A stretch of DNA of 64,000 bases, taken from contig JAFQZR010000007.1 of NCBI GenBank assembly GCA_017405785.1, positions 51,917 to 115,916 of the forward strand, written 5' to 3'. A program made the position numbers and the translations under genes. The notes beneath the pieces are model-generated. The model saw nothing but the letters and a program-made list of their open reading frames with translations, did not search any database and was not told the DNA's origin. The DNA is from Erysipelotrichaceae bacterium (GTDB taxonomy: Bacteria > Bacillota_I > Bacilli_A > Erysipelotrichales > Erysipelotrichaceae). How positions within the stretch are numbered: the first letter of the stretch is position 1; every line of letters starts with the position of its first letter. Positions 41,957-50,568 of the stretch are shown here, one piece after another.

Positions 41957-43219
41957 TCAATTATTCCTCTGATTTGTAAATAGCATTTTCTTCAGTCGGG
42001 CTGTGAATCCCTCTTCCTTCTCCGCATTGTGTACTCTTCTCTGCAGATTCTGCTGATACTTGACAATGTCGAGAGAGCTCTTGGAATCCTGATGGATTAC
42101 CTGCTGATCGATATAGGCATAGAACATGCCCAGATCGACAGCCCATTTTGCTGCTCTGGCACCCAGTGTTTCCGGATAATAGCACTTAACCGGACGGTTG
42201 AACTTTTCGGCCAGAACTTCATCAATTCCTGTAATCTCAGCACCATCGCCGGCGATGATCACCGAGGTATTTTCCCTGGCGATGATCGGTCCGCACAGCT
42301 TGCCGAAATCGTTAGCCAGATATTCGACCTTTTCCTGAACTGAATCATACAGTTCACGGTCAGAGATCGTATTGGTAACCTGGCTGGCTGTCCAGGAATA
42401 GATCGGTCTGTAATTAAATGACTTTCTGTTTATAATGTCATGCTTCAGAAGCAGCGCTGTACTGTGCTTCTCCGGAAGCTTGAATCGGTCAGCGATGGCC
42501 TTGGCCAGTACGCTGTATCCGACGTTTTCGTTTTCACTGATGGCGATCTTTCCGTCATATACCAGTGAGAATAATGTATGATCCTTTTCCAGCTGAATAA
42601 GCAGCAGGTAGTTCTTGAAATTCTGTTCGAACAGTGCAGCTTCCTTGCATACGGCATAGTTGTCCAGACATACATCTGTGATCTTCAGTCCGGCAAGCTC
42701 GACAACCGTGGCATAGTCATAAGTTGTCATCTTGTCGCAGCACAGCAGATCGACATCAGCTTCCAGCACATCACACTGCTCACCGATAGGCATCTTGCGA
42801 TAGACGATGCCGTTGGTCTTGAACATGTTGCTGGTAACATTGACGATCTCATAGTCCTTGCCGACGTTAACTGCCAGTGCCTTCTGATAGATGTCTCTGA
42901 TATCATCAGCGGTGATTCTTCTGTCACCGGAATCAATGACTTTGGAAAAGCTTCTGGTTTCCTTTTTGAAACGGTAAGCCGGGATAGCCAGCAGTACACT
43001 TTCGATGGCAACACCGAAATGGGATTCCACATTACTGACAGCTTCCTTTACGGATTTGGCAACGGCTTTAGGGTCGACAATACGGATTCCATCCATGCCT
43101 TTACAAGGGACGCACTCCTTCTTCAGGGTATTTAAACGCGTGTTGAAAATCTCTCCAACGACCAAACGAACCTCATTGCTTTCAATCTGTAAGGCTGCAA
43201 GTATCTGTTTATTTGCCAT
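41957..43219 (-). CDS. ftsA: Cell division protein FtsA
   Basis: The 420-residue protein, from the ATG at 43219 with GGGAGG nearby, is an actin-fold ATPase. Landmarks are AALQIESNEVRLVVGEIF at the N-terminus, a 1C-like domain (about 85-170), and IIAGDGAEITGIDEVL near 315 for phosphate binding. The end KEEGFTARLKKMLFTNQRNN is amphipathic and would bind the membrane. It tethers FtsZ to the membrane. It diverges from the rpmB gene. Similarity is less strong than for FtsZ, but position and motifs support the call. Confidence 0.9.
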   Translation of the reverse strand: MANKQILAALQIESNEVRLVVGEIFNTRLNTLKKECVPCKGMDGIRIVDPKAVAKSVKEAVSNVESHFGVAIESVLLAIPAYRFKKETRSFSKVIDSGDRRITADDIRDIYQKALAVNVGKDYEIVNVTSNMFKTNGIVYRKMPIGEQCDVLEADVDLLCCDKMTTYDYATVVELAGLKITDVCLDNYAVCKEAALFEQNFKNYLLLIQLEKDHTLFSLVYDGKIAISENENVGYSVLAKAIADRFKLPEKHSTALLLKHDIINRKSFNYRPIYSWTASQVTNTISDRELYDSVQEKVEYLANDFGKLCGPIIARENTSVIIAGDGAEITGIDEVLAEKFNRPVKCYYPETLGARAAKWAVDLGMFYAYIDQQVIHQDSKSSLDIVKYQQNLQRRVHNAEKEEGFTARLKKMLFTNQRNN

Positions 43220-43308
43220 CACAAAAGGCCTCCCATAAATTACTTTTATTTTATCATAAAACACATGCTAATTGTTATATATTTATTATATTTTTAGACT
43301 AATTTTGT

Positions 43309-43338
43309 TTGACTTTTTTTATCGTTACATGATAATAT
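43309..43338 (+). promoter_or_regulatory. Promoter of rpmB
   Basis: TTGACT (43309-43314), 18-base spacer, TAATAT (43333-43338). Confidence 0.75.
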
Positions 43339-43370
43339 ATCTAAGCGTATGATTGAAAGGAGGTCATGAA

Positions 43371-43562
43371 ATGTCAAAAGTATGTGTAGTAACCGGTAAG
43401 GGCCCAGTCACAGGTAACAAGCGTTCTGATTCTCTGAGAGCTACCCGTCGTACATGGAATGTTAACCTGCAGAAAGTCAAGGTTATGGTCGATGGAAAAC
43501 CACAGACAGTTAAGATGTCTGCCAGAGCTCTAAAAACTTTGAAAGCACAGCAGGGTAAATAA
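43371..43562 (+). CDS. rpmB: 50S ribosomal protein L28
   Basis: The 63-residue protein MSKVCVVTGKGPVTGNKRSDSLR... is L28. The start at 43371 has AAGGAGG 10 bases before it; the in-frame TTG upstream is inside the ribosome site. It is the usual neighbour of the rpe/rsgA block in Bacillota. The two zinc cysteines of some L28 forms are not both present (only VCVV near the N-terminus). Confidence 0.97.
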   Translation: MSKVCVVTGKGPVTGNKRSDSLRATRRTWNVNLQKVKVMVDGKPQTVKMSARALKTLKAQQGK

Positions 43563-43563
43563 T

Positions 43564-43590
43564 AAAGTTAGGCAACTAACTTTTTATTTT
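43564..43590 (+). terminator. Terminator of rpmB
   Basis: AAAGTTAG-GCAA-CTAACTTT followed by TTATTTT; the next ATG is 3 bases later. Confidence 0.8.
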
Positions 43591-43592
43591 CG

Positions 43593-43853
43593 ATGAAAAA
43601 CGTCTCTTTTAACGAGGCTCTCACCTACCTCAAGGACGGTGAAGTGATCCTGACTGCCAACCATACGTCATTCTATCTTAAGGACAACACCGTAACGGTG
43701 CACACTCCTAATTCCCGCTATAAGCTGACTCTTAACGAGTTCGCCGAACTGTTCGCCAAGCAGGAACTGTACCTGTACATTCCTGACGGCAGTTCCATTG
43801 ACCTGGAAAAAGACGAAGCCTATTACAGCTGGAAAAGCCGCAACGCAAATTAA
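43593..43853 (+). CDS. Small hypothetical protein, 86 residues
   Basis: MKNVSFNEALTYLKDG starts a soluble, acidic-to-neutral protein with alternating strands (VILTANHTSFYLKDNTVTVH) and a helix (NEFAELFAKQELYLYI). I do not recognise it. The frame is closed by a strong terminator and has coding-like composition, but there is no Shine-Dalgarno site, and the ATG lies 3 bases after the rpmB terminator's T-run. Translation could come from leaky termination or a leaderless message; neither is proven. Confidence 0.55.
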   Translation: MKNVSFNEALTYLKDGEVILTANHTSFYLKDNTVTVHTPNSRYKLTLNEFAELFAKQELYLYIPDGSSIDLEKDEAYYSWKSRNAN

Positions 43854-43887
43854 AACCTTCAGATCAAAATCTGAAGGTTTTTTCTTT
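43854..43887 (+). terminator. Terminator after the 86-residue gene
   Basis: AACCTTCAGAT-CAAA-ATCTGAAGGTT followed by TTTTCTTTT. It also faces the convergent lipoprotein gene. Confidence 0.85.
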
Positions 43888-43889
43888 TA

Positions 43890-44375
43890 TTAACATCCTC
43901 CTGAACAGGCCGGTTTTTCACCGCTGGTCATCAGGGTAAGCACTTCATTAAAGTCAAGTACAGCTTCCTTGCCGCACTGCCAGTCAACAACTTCACCGTT
44001 TCTGATGAAATAGATAACAGGTCCCATGGAGAACGGATAATTGGAGATCCACGGTGTTGTCATTTCAATGATATCCCCGCCCAGCTTGTTCTGGACCTTG
44101 TCCAGATCATAGTAATAGATCCTGACACCGGCATATTGCTTTACCGCCTCAGCCAGTACTTCTATAACCTTTTTCTGATCTTCGTCAGGATGAGCGAACA
44201 GGACAACGTGAGTACCGTTGGTCATTTTCTCCATGACATCGTCACTGTCCTTCAGCTCAACCGCATCGATACCGGACACACCGTATTCCTGTTCAAAAGT
44301 GTCAGTTTTCTTACTGACGCAGCCTGTTAACATGAAAATGCACAGCAGTATTATCCGGTACTTTCTGATTTTCAC
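43890..44375 (-). CDS. Thioredoxin-fold-like lipoprotein with C-terminal CSGGC
   Basis: The 161-residue protein starts at GTG (44375, in the TGA of rpe as GTGA) and has a lipoprotein signal ending FMLTGC (C19). VVLFAHPDEDQKKVIEVLAEAV looks like the first half of a thioredoxin fold, but the CxxC position reads HPDED, so no redox pair is there. VIYFIRNGEVVDWQCGKE and the tail ACSGGC carry the other cysteines. A thioredoxin-like role is a weak inference. It is the last gene of the priA-to-rpe block. Confidence 0.65.
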   Translation of the reverse strand: MKIRKYRIILLCIFMLTGCVSKKTDTFEQEYGVSGIDAVELKDSDDVMEKMTNGTHVVLFAHPDEDQKKVIEVLAEAVKQYAGVRIYYYDLDKVQNKLGGDIIEMTTPWISNYPFSMGPVIYFIRNGEVVDWQCGKEAVLDFNEVLTLMTSGEKPACSGGC

Positions 44376-45022
44376 AGTAAAGACTTAACTCCTTCAACAA
44401 TTCCTTCAGGATACTTGAAGACATAGCTTCCGGCTACCAGAACATCGCAATGATGCTCAACAGCCAGCCTGCCTGTTTCGGCATTGATGCCGCCGTCGAT
44501 TTCCAGAAGGTAATCAAGATTATTCTTAACTCTGTATTCATGCAGCCAGTCCAGCTTGTCCAGGGCATTAGGCATGAAACTCTGTCCGCCGAATCCCGGT
44601 TCCACGCTCATGACCAGAACCATGTCGACCTTATCGAGAATGCCGATAAGGGTTTCCGGAGCGGTTTTTGGTTTGATGGAAATGCCGACCTTCCAGCCCT
44701 GCAGACGGCACTTTTCAATGGTCGGAATCAGCTTGTTGTCATCAACGGCTTCCTTATGGAAAGTCATGTAATCGACCGGACAGCCCTTGAAATAGTCAAC
44801 GACCTTCAGGGGATTGGACACCATGATATGGACATCCAGCACCTTGTCGGTATGCTTTCCGATCTGCTTGAGAATGTCAGGTCCGAATGAAAGATTCGGA
44901 ACGAAATGGCCGTCCATGACATCGTAGTGGATCCAGGCGGCTTCACTATTATTTAACTGTTCGATCTGAGTCTTCAGATCATAGAAATCGGCAGATAATA
45001 CGGATGGTGCAATTATGGTCAT
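44372..45022 (-). CDS. rpe: Ribulose-phosphate 3-epimerase
   Basis: The 216-residue TIM-barrel protein has APSVLSADFYDLKTQIEQL, HYDVMDGHFVPNLSFGPD (metal-binding H and D), HIMVSNPL, VMSVEPGFGGQSFMP and EIDGGINAETG (catalytic Asp). It interconverts ribulose-5-phosphate and xylulose-5-phosphate in the pentose phosphate pathway. AGGAGG lies before the ATG inside rsgA; start and rsgA stop overlap (TAATG). Confidence 0.97.
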   Translation of the reverse strand: MTIIAPSVLSADFYDLKTQIEQLNNSEAAWIHYDVMDGHFVPNLSFGPDILKQIGKHTDKVLDVHIMVSNPLKVVDYFKGCPVDYMTFHKEAVDDNKLIPTIEKCRLQGWKVGISIKPKTAPETLIGILDKVDMVLVMSVEPGFGGQSFMPNALDKLDWLHEYRVKNNLDYLLEIDGGINAETGRLAVEHHCDVLVAGSYVFKYPEGIVEGVKSLL

Positions 45023-45882
45023 TATTCCCAGTCCTCCTTCTGATTACATAATTTAACTGTATCCAGGTAATTGAGGTAGCGGATGCGGGAGATCTCTCCG
45101 CTCTCTACCTTTTTCTTTACCCGGCAATCCGGTTCATTAATATGCTTGCAGTCCTTGAAGCGGCATTCACCGGCATTTTGGAAATCATGGATCCTACCGG
45201 CCAGGGTCAGAGCGTCAATGCGGGAGAAATCCAGAGATGAGAATCCCGGGGTATCCGCAATGAGGCCTTCACCCACTTCATAGAGCTGTGTATGCCTTGT
45301 TGTGTGCTTTCCTCTGCCTCTGGCCCTGGAAATCTCCTGTGTGGCCGTCGCAAAGGCCTCGTCCAGCCTGTTTAGCAGTGTACTCTTACCAACACCCGAC
45401 TGACCCGTAAGGACCGTTATACGGCCCCTGAGAGCTTCTCTAACATATTCTACATCGCTGTCCGCACCTACTGTTATGACGGTATAACCGCTGTTTCGGT
45501 AGTCTTCAATGTACTCGTAGATCCTGCTGTCTTCCTTAACCAGGTCCATCTTGGTTATTACCAGAACCGGCTCAATGAACCGGTAACTGATCAGAAAGAT
45601 CAGCTTGTCGACCAGCCGCGGCGAGAAGTCAGGCTCAACAGCTGACATTACTATCATGGCCTGATCGACATTCGCAATAGCCGGTCTGACCAGATAATTG
45701 GTGCGCGGCAGTATCTTCTGAATGGCATATCTGTCATCAATCAGTTCGTATTCAACGCGGTCACCGACCAGAGGCTTACTGCCAAGACGCAGCTTGCCCA
45801 TGGCTACCGCTACCACGTCCTTACCGTCTTCGGTATGGACCGTATACTGATTGGAAACGATCTTTATAATCAGCCCTGTCAT
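45022..45882 (-). CDS. rsgA: Ribosome small subunit GTPase RsgA
   Basis: The 286-residue circularly permuted GTPase has an OB fold (1-65), G4 LVITKMDLVKE, G1 TVLTGQSGVGKSTLLNRLDE, G3 ADTPGFSSLDF and the zinc site CRFKDCKHINEPDCRVKK. It matures the 30S subunit and is inhibited by (p)ppGpp in relatives. It sits 1 base after prkC, in the usual order. Confidence 0.97.
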   Translation of the reverse strand: MTGLIIKIVSNQYTVHTEDGKDVVAVAMGKLRLGSKPLVGDRVEYELIDDRYAIQKILPRTNYLVRPAIANVDQAMIVMSAVEPDFSPRLVDKLIFLISYRFIEPVLVITKMDLVKEDSRIYEYIEDYRNSGYTVITVGADSDVEYVREALRGRITVLTGQSGVGKSTLLNRLDEAFATATQEISRARGRGKHTTRHTQLYEVGEGLIADTPGFSSLDFSRIDALTLAGRIHDFQNAGECRFKDCKHINEPDCRVKKKVESGEISRIRYLNYLDTVKLCNQKEDWE

Positions 45883-45883
45883 A

Positions 45884-47539
45884 TTAATAGTATCTTAACT
45901 CGATGTAGGCGCCTTCCTTCTGAGTGAAGAAAGTACCGACATTTGGTGACACTTCAACGACCACACCGGTCTTATAGGTGTAGGTTTCAGTATCAGGGTT
46001 TATCGGATTCTGTTCGATCGGAAGCTGCGTCAGCTTGACCGTGATGCCCTTGTCCTTAAGGTACTTCTCGGCCTCTTCCACTTTCATGTTTATCAGGCTT
46101 TCCGGTATCTGAATGGTTACGGCACTGGAGACCGTAAAGGTTATGCTTCTCTTCTGGGTCGGATCCAGAACCGTACCCGGTTCCACATCCTGAGAAATTA
46201 TGATGCCCGGCTTTCTGGTTGAGTCCTCAACAATGTTTACGGTAACGGTGAATCCGTCTCCTTCCAGTTTCGGCCTGACATCGTCAATGCTCTTGCCGGT
46301 ATAGTCATCCACGTTATAGAACTTGCCGCTGGAAACATACAGAGTAATGAATTCACCTTCATTGACTTCCGTACCTTCCTTAGGACTGATCCTGATGACT
46401 CTGCCCTTTTCCACGTTCTCCGTGGCTTCATAAACGATCTTGTCAACGACAAGGTTATAGCTTTCCATTACCTGAGTGGCATCTTCACTTTCGTAGTTGA
46501 TGACATCAGGAATGATAACGGTCTTATGCGGAGGTGTGATCTTGCCACCCAGTAACAGTAACATGAACAGTGCCGTCAGACTCGCTACTACAGCGAAGGC
46601 GATCTTGGCAATGTCTTTCCATCTGTCCTTTCTGACCTTTCTGACAACCGGCTTGACTTCACTGATCTTTTCAGCCGGTTTCCGGTTGTTGGCTATGACG
46701 ACCTTGGCCTCATGGCTGCGGGAGAAATCCAGGCATGTGATCAGATCATCGTACATCGCATCAGCTGAGCTGTAGCGCTGTTCAGGTTCCTTGGCGGTAG
46801 CCCTGATGATGATGTTCTCCACGGACTGCGGAATGTTAGGGTTAAAGGCACGTACTGACGGAATGTCATCATGCATGTGTTTCAAAGCGATCTGTACAGC
46901 CGTATCCGCATGGAATGGCACATCCCCTGTCAGCATCTCAAAGAAGACGATGCCCAGGGAATAGATGTCGCTCTGTACGGCTGCCGGCTTGCCTCTGGCC
47001 AGTTCCGGTGCCAGATAGTGGACTGAGCCCATGACGGTATCAGTCTGAGTCAGCTGCTGGGAAGAATCACCGGTTGAGGCGATGCCAAAGTCAGAGAGCT
47101 TGACGGTACCGTCATCCTTTATCAGTACGTTCTGTGACTTGATGTCACGGTGAATGATGTCGTTATGATGAGCATGGGCCGTAGCGGAGACCAGCTGCTT
47201 CATGATGTTGACGGCTTCCGTGGTATTGATGGCCCCTCTCCGCTTGATCAGCTGTTTCAAAGTCTTGCCCGGAACATATTCCATGACAATGTAGTTACGG
47301 CCGTTGGTTTCACCCACGTCATAAACTTCCACAATGTTAGGATGTGAAAGATTGGTTATGGCATTGGCTTCACGCTGGAAGCGCTGCAGGTTGACAGGGT
47401 CCTCGTTGAGTTCCCCTCTTAAGACCTTAATGGCCACTTCTCTTTTGAGTATGACATCATAGGCCAGATATACATCGGCCATGCCGCCCTCACCTATGGA
47501 TTTACGGACGACATATCTGTTTCCTATTCTTCCGTCCAT
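45884..47539 (-). CDS. prkC: PASTA-domain Ser/Thr protein kinase PrkC
   Basis: The 551-residue protein has a kinase domain (about 9-270) with GEGGMADVYLAYD, VAIKVLR, HRDIKSQNVLI and DFGIAST. A basic linker and one membrane helix (about 313-333) follow, then three extracellular PASTA repeats (about 340-550) that bind muropeptides or lipid II. It couples cell-wall state to growth and germination. Its phosphatase partner PrpC is 3 bases upstream. Confidence 0.96.
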   Translation of the reverse strand: MDGRIGNRYVVRKSIGEGGMADVYLAYDVILKREVAIKVLRGELNEDPVNLQRFQREANAITNLSHPNIVEVYDVGETNGRNYIVMEYVPGKTLKQLIKRRGAINTTEAVNIMKQLVSATAHAHHNDIIHRDIKSQNVLIKDDGTVKLSDFGIASTGDSSQQLTQTDTVMGSVHYLAPELARGKPAAVQSDIYSLGIVFFEMLTGDVPFHADTAVQIALKHMHDDIPSVRAFNPNIPQSVENIIIRATAKEPEQRYSSADAMYDDLITCLDFSRSHEAKVVIANNRKPAEKISEVKPVVRKVRKDRWKDIAKIAFAVVASLTALFMLLLLGGKITPPHKTVIIPDVINYESEDATQVMESYNLVVDKIVYEATENVEKGRVIRISPKEGTEVNEGEFITLYVSSGKFYNVDDYTGKSIDDVRPKLEGDGFTVTVNIVEDSTRKPGIIISQDVEPGTVLDPTQKRSITFTVSSAVTIQIPESLINMKVEEAEKYLKDKGITVKLTQLPIEQNPINPDTETYTYKTGVVVEVSPNVGTFFTQKEGAYIELRYY

Positions 47540-47542
47540 AGG

Positions 47543-48259
47543 CTATTTCTCCACCAGGACAGCCGTAATGTTGTCATAGCCGCCGGCTTCATTGGCCAGG
47601 GCGACCAGTTTCTCGCATTTTTCGCGTCCTGTCATTTCCTTGTCATTTAATACTTCGATGATCTTTTCAGCCGGAACATAGTTATGCAGACCGTCGCTGC
47701 ACAGCATCAGATAGCTGAACTGCTCATCTACCGTATAGATGTCACCTTCGATGATCGGCCAGATGCCGATGGCTCTGGTGATCACGTGAGCTCCGACTTC
47801 CCGGGCTTTTTCCGGTGTCATTCCGTCCTTCTTGATCAGTTCATTGATCAGAGAATGGTCTTCTGTCAGCTGGACAAGCTGATTGTCCTTATCCAGAATG
47901 TAGGCGCGGGAATCGCCCACGTTGAGTATGTTTACCTGACCCTTGGATGAGACAACAGCTGCCACCATGGTGGTGCCCATGCCCTTATACTTGACCTCCT
48001 TGCCGGCCAGTTCATAAACGATCCTGTTGACCTTGTCCAGAGAAGTCACAAACCAGATGTCAGGGTTGTTGTTATAGTTATTGCGGAAGCATTTTACAAG
48101 AGTATCGCAGGCCAGTCGGCTTGCCACATCGCCAGCCTGATGTCCGCCGATGCCGTCAGCGACGACTGCCAGAACGGAATCATCCCGCTGGACGATCCTG
48201 AAACAGTCCTGGTTCTGAGCACGTGATATTCCCTTGTCAGTTATGCCGAAATATCTCAT
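47543..48259 (-). CDS. prpC: PP2C-type protein phosphatase (PrpC/Stp)
   Basis: From the ATG at 48259 (AGGGGG about 10 bases before) the protein has 238 residues and begins MRYFGITDKGISRAQNQDC. Metal-binding motifs are VADGIGGHQAGDVAS, NVGDSRAYIL, LCSDGLHNYV and GGYDNITAVLVE. It removes phosphate from PrkC and its targets. Upstream in-frame codons to 48280 would place the start too close to the ribosome site. It begins 1 base after the rlmN stop. Confidence 0.95.
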   Translation of the reverse strand: MRYFGITDKGISRAQNQDCFRIVQRDDSVLAVVADGIGGHQAGDVASRLACDTLVKCFRNNYNNNPDIWFVTSLDKVNRIVYELAGKEVKYKGMGTTMVAAVVSSKGQVNILNVGDSRAYILDKDNQLVQLTEDHSLINELIKKDGMTPEKAREVGAHVITRAIGIWPIIEGDIYTVDEQFSYLMLCSDGLHNYVPAEKIIEVLNDKEMTGREKCEKLVALANEAGGYDNITAVLVEK

Positions 48260-48260
48260 A

Positions 48261-49301
48261 TCAGGCATTCCCCCTTTCATACTTGCTTCTTAGCTGTCCA
48301 CAGGCTGCATCGATGTCTTCGCCATGCTTCTGGCGCAGGGTGCAGCGGACGTTGTTTTTCATTAATCGGTTATACAGCTCCATGGCTGTCTTGTAGTCAG
48401 TGCTTACATATCCGTGTTCGTCAACCGTATTATACGGTATCAGATTGACATAAACGTCAAACGGTTTAGTTAATTCTATCAGCTGAGAGACACATTCGTC
48501 AGTATCATTTACATCCTTAAGCAAAATATATTCATAACTTAATCTTCTGTTATTCTTTGAGGCGTAATACTTTAATGCTTCCATCAGCATTTCCAGCGGA
48601 TACCGCCTGTTGACCGGCATGATTTTGCTTCTGAGCTCATTGTTAGGAGCGTGCAGCGAGATGGCCAGATTGTACTGGACATGTTCGTCCGCAAATCTCA
48701 TGATGCCCGGTACCAGACCGCATGTTGAAATAGTGATGTGTCTGGCGCCGATCCCCAGTCCCAGATCATGGTTGACCGTGCGGCAGAAGGTCATGACATT
48801 GTCGTAGTTGTCAAAGGGTTCACCGGTTCCCATTACCACAATATGGGATACCCTGACCCCGTCTTTCTCCACGTCTTTCTGAACTTCCAGAACCTGCTGA
48901 CTCATTTCCCCGGAAGTCAGATCTCTCTGCTTCTTCAACAAACCGGAAGCGCAGAAGGTACAGCCCATGTTGCAGCCGACCTGAGAAGTGACGCATATGG
49001 TGTCACCGTAGTCATAGTGCATCAGTACGGACTCAATGCTGCTGCCGTCGGATAGTTCAAACAGATACTTGCGGGTCCCGTCACGGGAGACCTGCAGTCT
49101 TAAAACTTTCAGCGGTTCAATGCTGAAGTTCTCATTCAGCCATTCTCTTAACTTTTTGGAAAGATTGGTCATTTCATCAAAGGATGTTACTTTCTGACGG
49201 TAAAGCCACTGAAAAACCTGGGTTGCGTTAAACTTCTTGAACCCATTGTCTTCCATTAATGCTGTCAGCTTATCCAGATCAAAATCATAGATTGATTTCA
49301 T
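48261..49301 (-). CDS. rlmN: RlmN 23S rRNA A2503 / tRNA A37 C2-methyltransferase
   Basis: The 346-residue radical SAM enzyme (ATG at 49301; ATG at 49307 is the alternative) has C-x3-C-x2-C in CNMGCTFCASGLL, GTGEPFDNYDNV, and the second catalytic Cys near the end (VRCTLRQKHGEDIDAACGQL, split here as VRCTLRQKHG and DIDAACGQL). It methylates adenine C2 in 23S rRNA and some tRNAs. The GGGA before the start is weak, and the region lies right after rsmB. Confidence 0.95.
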   Translation of the reverse strand: MKSIYDFDLDKLTALMEDNGFKKFNATQVFQWLYRQKVTSFDEMTNLSKKLREWLNENFSIEPLKVLRLQVSRDGTRKYLFELSDGSSIESVLMHYDYGDTICVTSQVGCNMGCTFCASGLLKKQRDLTSGEMSQQVLEVQKDVEKDGVRVSHIVVMGTGEPFDNYDNVMTFCRTVNHDLGLGIGARHITISTCGLVPGIMRFADEHVQYNLAISLHAPNNELRSKIMPVNRRYPLEMLMEALKYYASKNNRRLSYEYILLKDVNDTDECVSQLIELTKPFDVYVNLIPYNTVDEHGYVSTDYKTAMELYNRLMKNNVRCTLRQKHGEDIDAACGQLRSKYERGNA

Positions 49302-49320
49302 AAACATCCCGTTGTTAATT

Positions 49321-50568
49321 CTAGCACTTTTTCCTTAACTTTGATATATAGAACCCGTCATAATGTTCCCTGTCAGGCATGATGGTTTCCTCACTGACAA
49401 GTTCGAATTCCCGATGCTGCCGTAAGAACATTCTGATCTGTCTTTCGTTTTCCTTGGTGTTCAGCGTACAGGTTGAATAGACCAGTATGCCGTTAGTCTT
49501 GACCATCAAAGCCGCGGAATCCAGTAACTGTGACTGCAGACGCACGATGTCGTCAATGTCTTCCGGCTTGATGTTCAGCTTGATTTCAGGCTTATGCTTA
49601 ACAGTGCCTAAGCCGCTGCAAGGAGCATCAAGCAGTACCTTGTCAAAATAGTACAGTGGCATCTTGGTATGCAGGGTACGGCTGTCTTCACAGACCGTTC
49701 TGACACAGGTAATACCGTATTTGGCCAGGGCCTGTTCAATTAAGTCGACACGCTGCTGATAGATGTCCACGCTGTAAATGGCGGCGTCGTTATTGGCTGC
49801 CATGGCGATCTGTACGGTCTTGGTTCCCGGAGCCCGGCACATGTCCAGGATCCTTTCCTTAGGTTTTGGATCCAGAGCCTTCACTGCCATCTGGGAGCTT
49901 CCTGACTGAATGATCACCAGATCGTTCTTAAAATAATCCGTAGCCAGAATGTTGCCGTCATAAACCAGCACATCAGAGTCACCGCAGCGGGAAAAAGCCG
50001 GATCCTGCAGAAGTTCCTCAGTAGTGGTCTTGAAGGTATTGGCGCGCATTTCCACACGGCCATCCTTCAGGTTTTCCCAGCACAGAGTTTCCGTAGTTTC
50101 CAGTCCGTACTGGGCGATCCACATCTTCACCAGCCAACCCGGATGGGATGTTTCGATGGCGAACTTCTCATAGTCATCATCCCGTTTGATGCTCTGGGCA
50201 CCCTTGTCAGCCAGTTTTCTCAGAACCGCATTTACCAGGCCGGCATAGCTTGGATACTGCCGCTTGGCGATGGCTACGGTTTCATTGACTACCGCATATG
50301 CCGGTAATCTGTCCAGTAAGATCAGCTGATAGGTTGCCTCATCAAGCAGTACGGCCACTTCATCAGGAACCTTGCGATCAACATAGAGTTCCCACTGGTA
50401 GCGGATGTAGCGGTAGTTACGGATCGTTCCGTAAACGATCTGGGTAAGTAACCCCTGATCCTTGTCATTGAGGTCATAATTACCGTAGCGCATGTTCAAA
50501 GAGGCATATTCTCCATGCAGCATTACGTTTTTCAGGATTTCAAAAGCTGTTTGACGTACATTGCTCAT
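49321..50568 (-). CDS. rsmB: 16S rRNA m5C967 methyltransferase RsmB
   Basis: The 415-residue protein has a NusB-like RNA-binding N-terminus (about 1-130) and the SAM domain with LDMCRAPGTKTVQIA, LLDAPCSGLGTVKHKPEI and VYSTCTLNTKENE, including both catalytic cysteines. The ATG shares its A with the priA stop (TGATG), so translation is coupled. Also called Sun/Fmu. Confidence 0.95.
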   Translation of the reverse strand: MSNVRQTAFEILKNVMLHGEYASLNMRYGNYDLNDKDQGLLTQIVYGTIRNYRYIRYQWELYVDRKVPDEVAVLLDEATYQLILLDRLPAYAVVNETVAIAKRQYPSYAGLVNAVLRKLADKGAQSIKRDDDYEKFAIETSHPGWLVKMWIAQYGLETTETLCWENLKDGRVEMRANTFKTTTEELLQDPAFSRCGDSDVLVYDGNILATDYFKNDLVIIQSGSSQMAVKALDPKPKERILDMCRAPGTKTVQIAMAANNDAAIYSVDIYQQRVDLIEQALAKYGITCVRTVCEDSRTLHTKMPLYYFDKVLLDAPCSGLGTVKHKPEIKLNIKPEDIDDIVRLQSQLLDSAALMVKTNGILVYSTCTLNTKENERQIRMFLRQHREFELVSEETIMPDREHYDGFYISKLRKKC

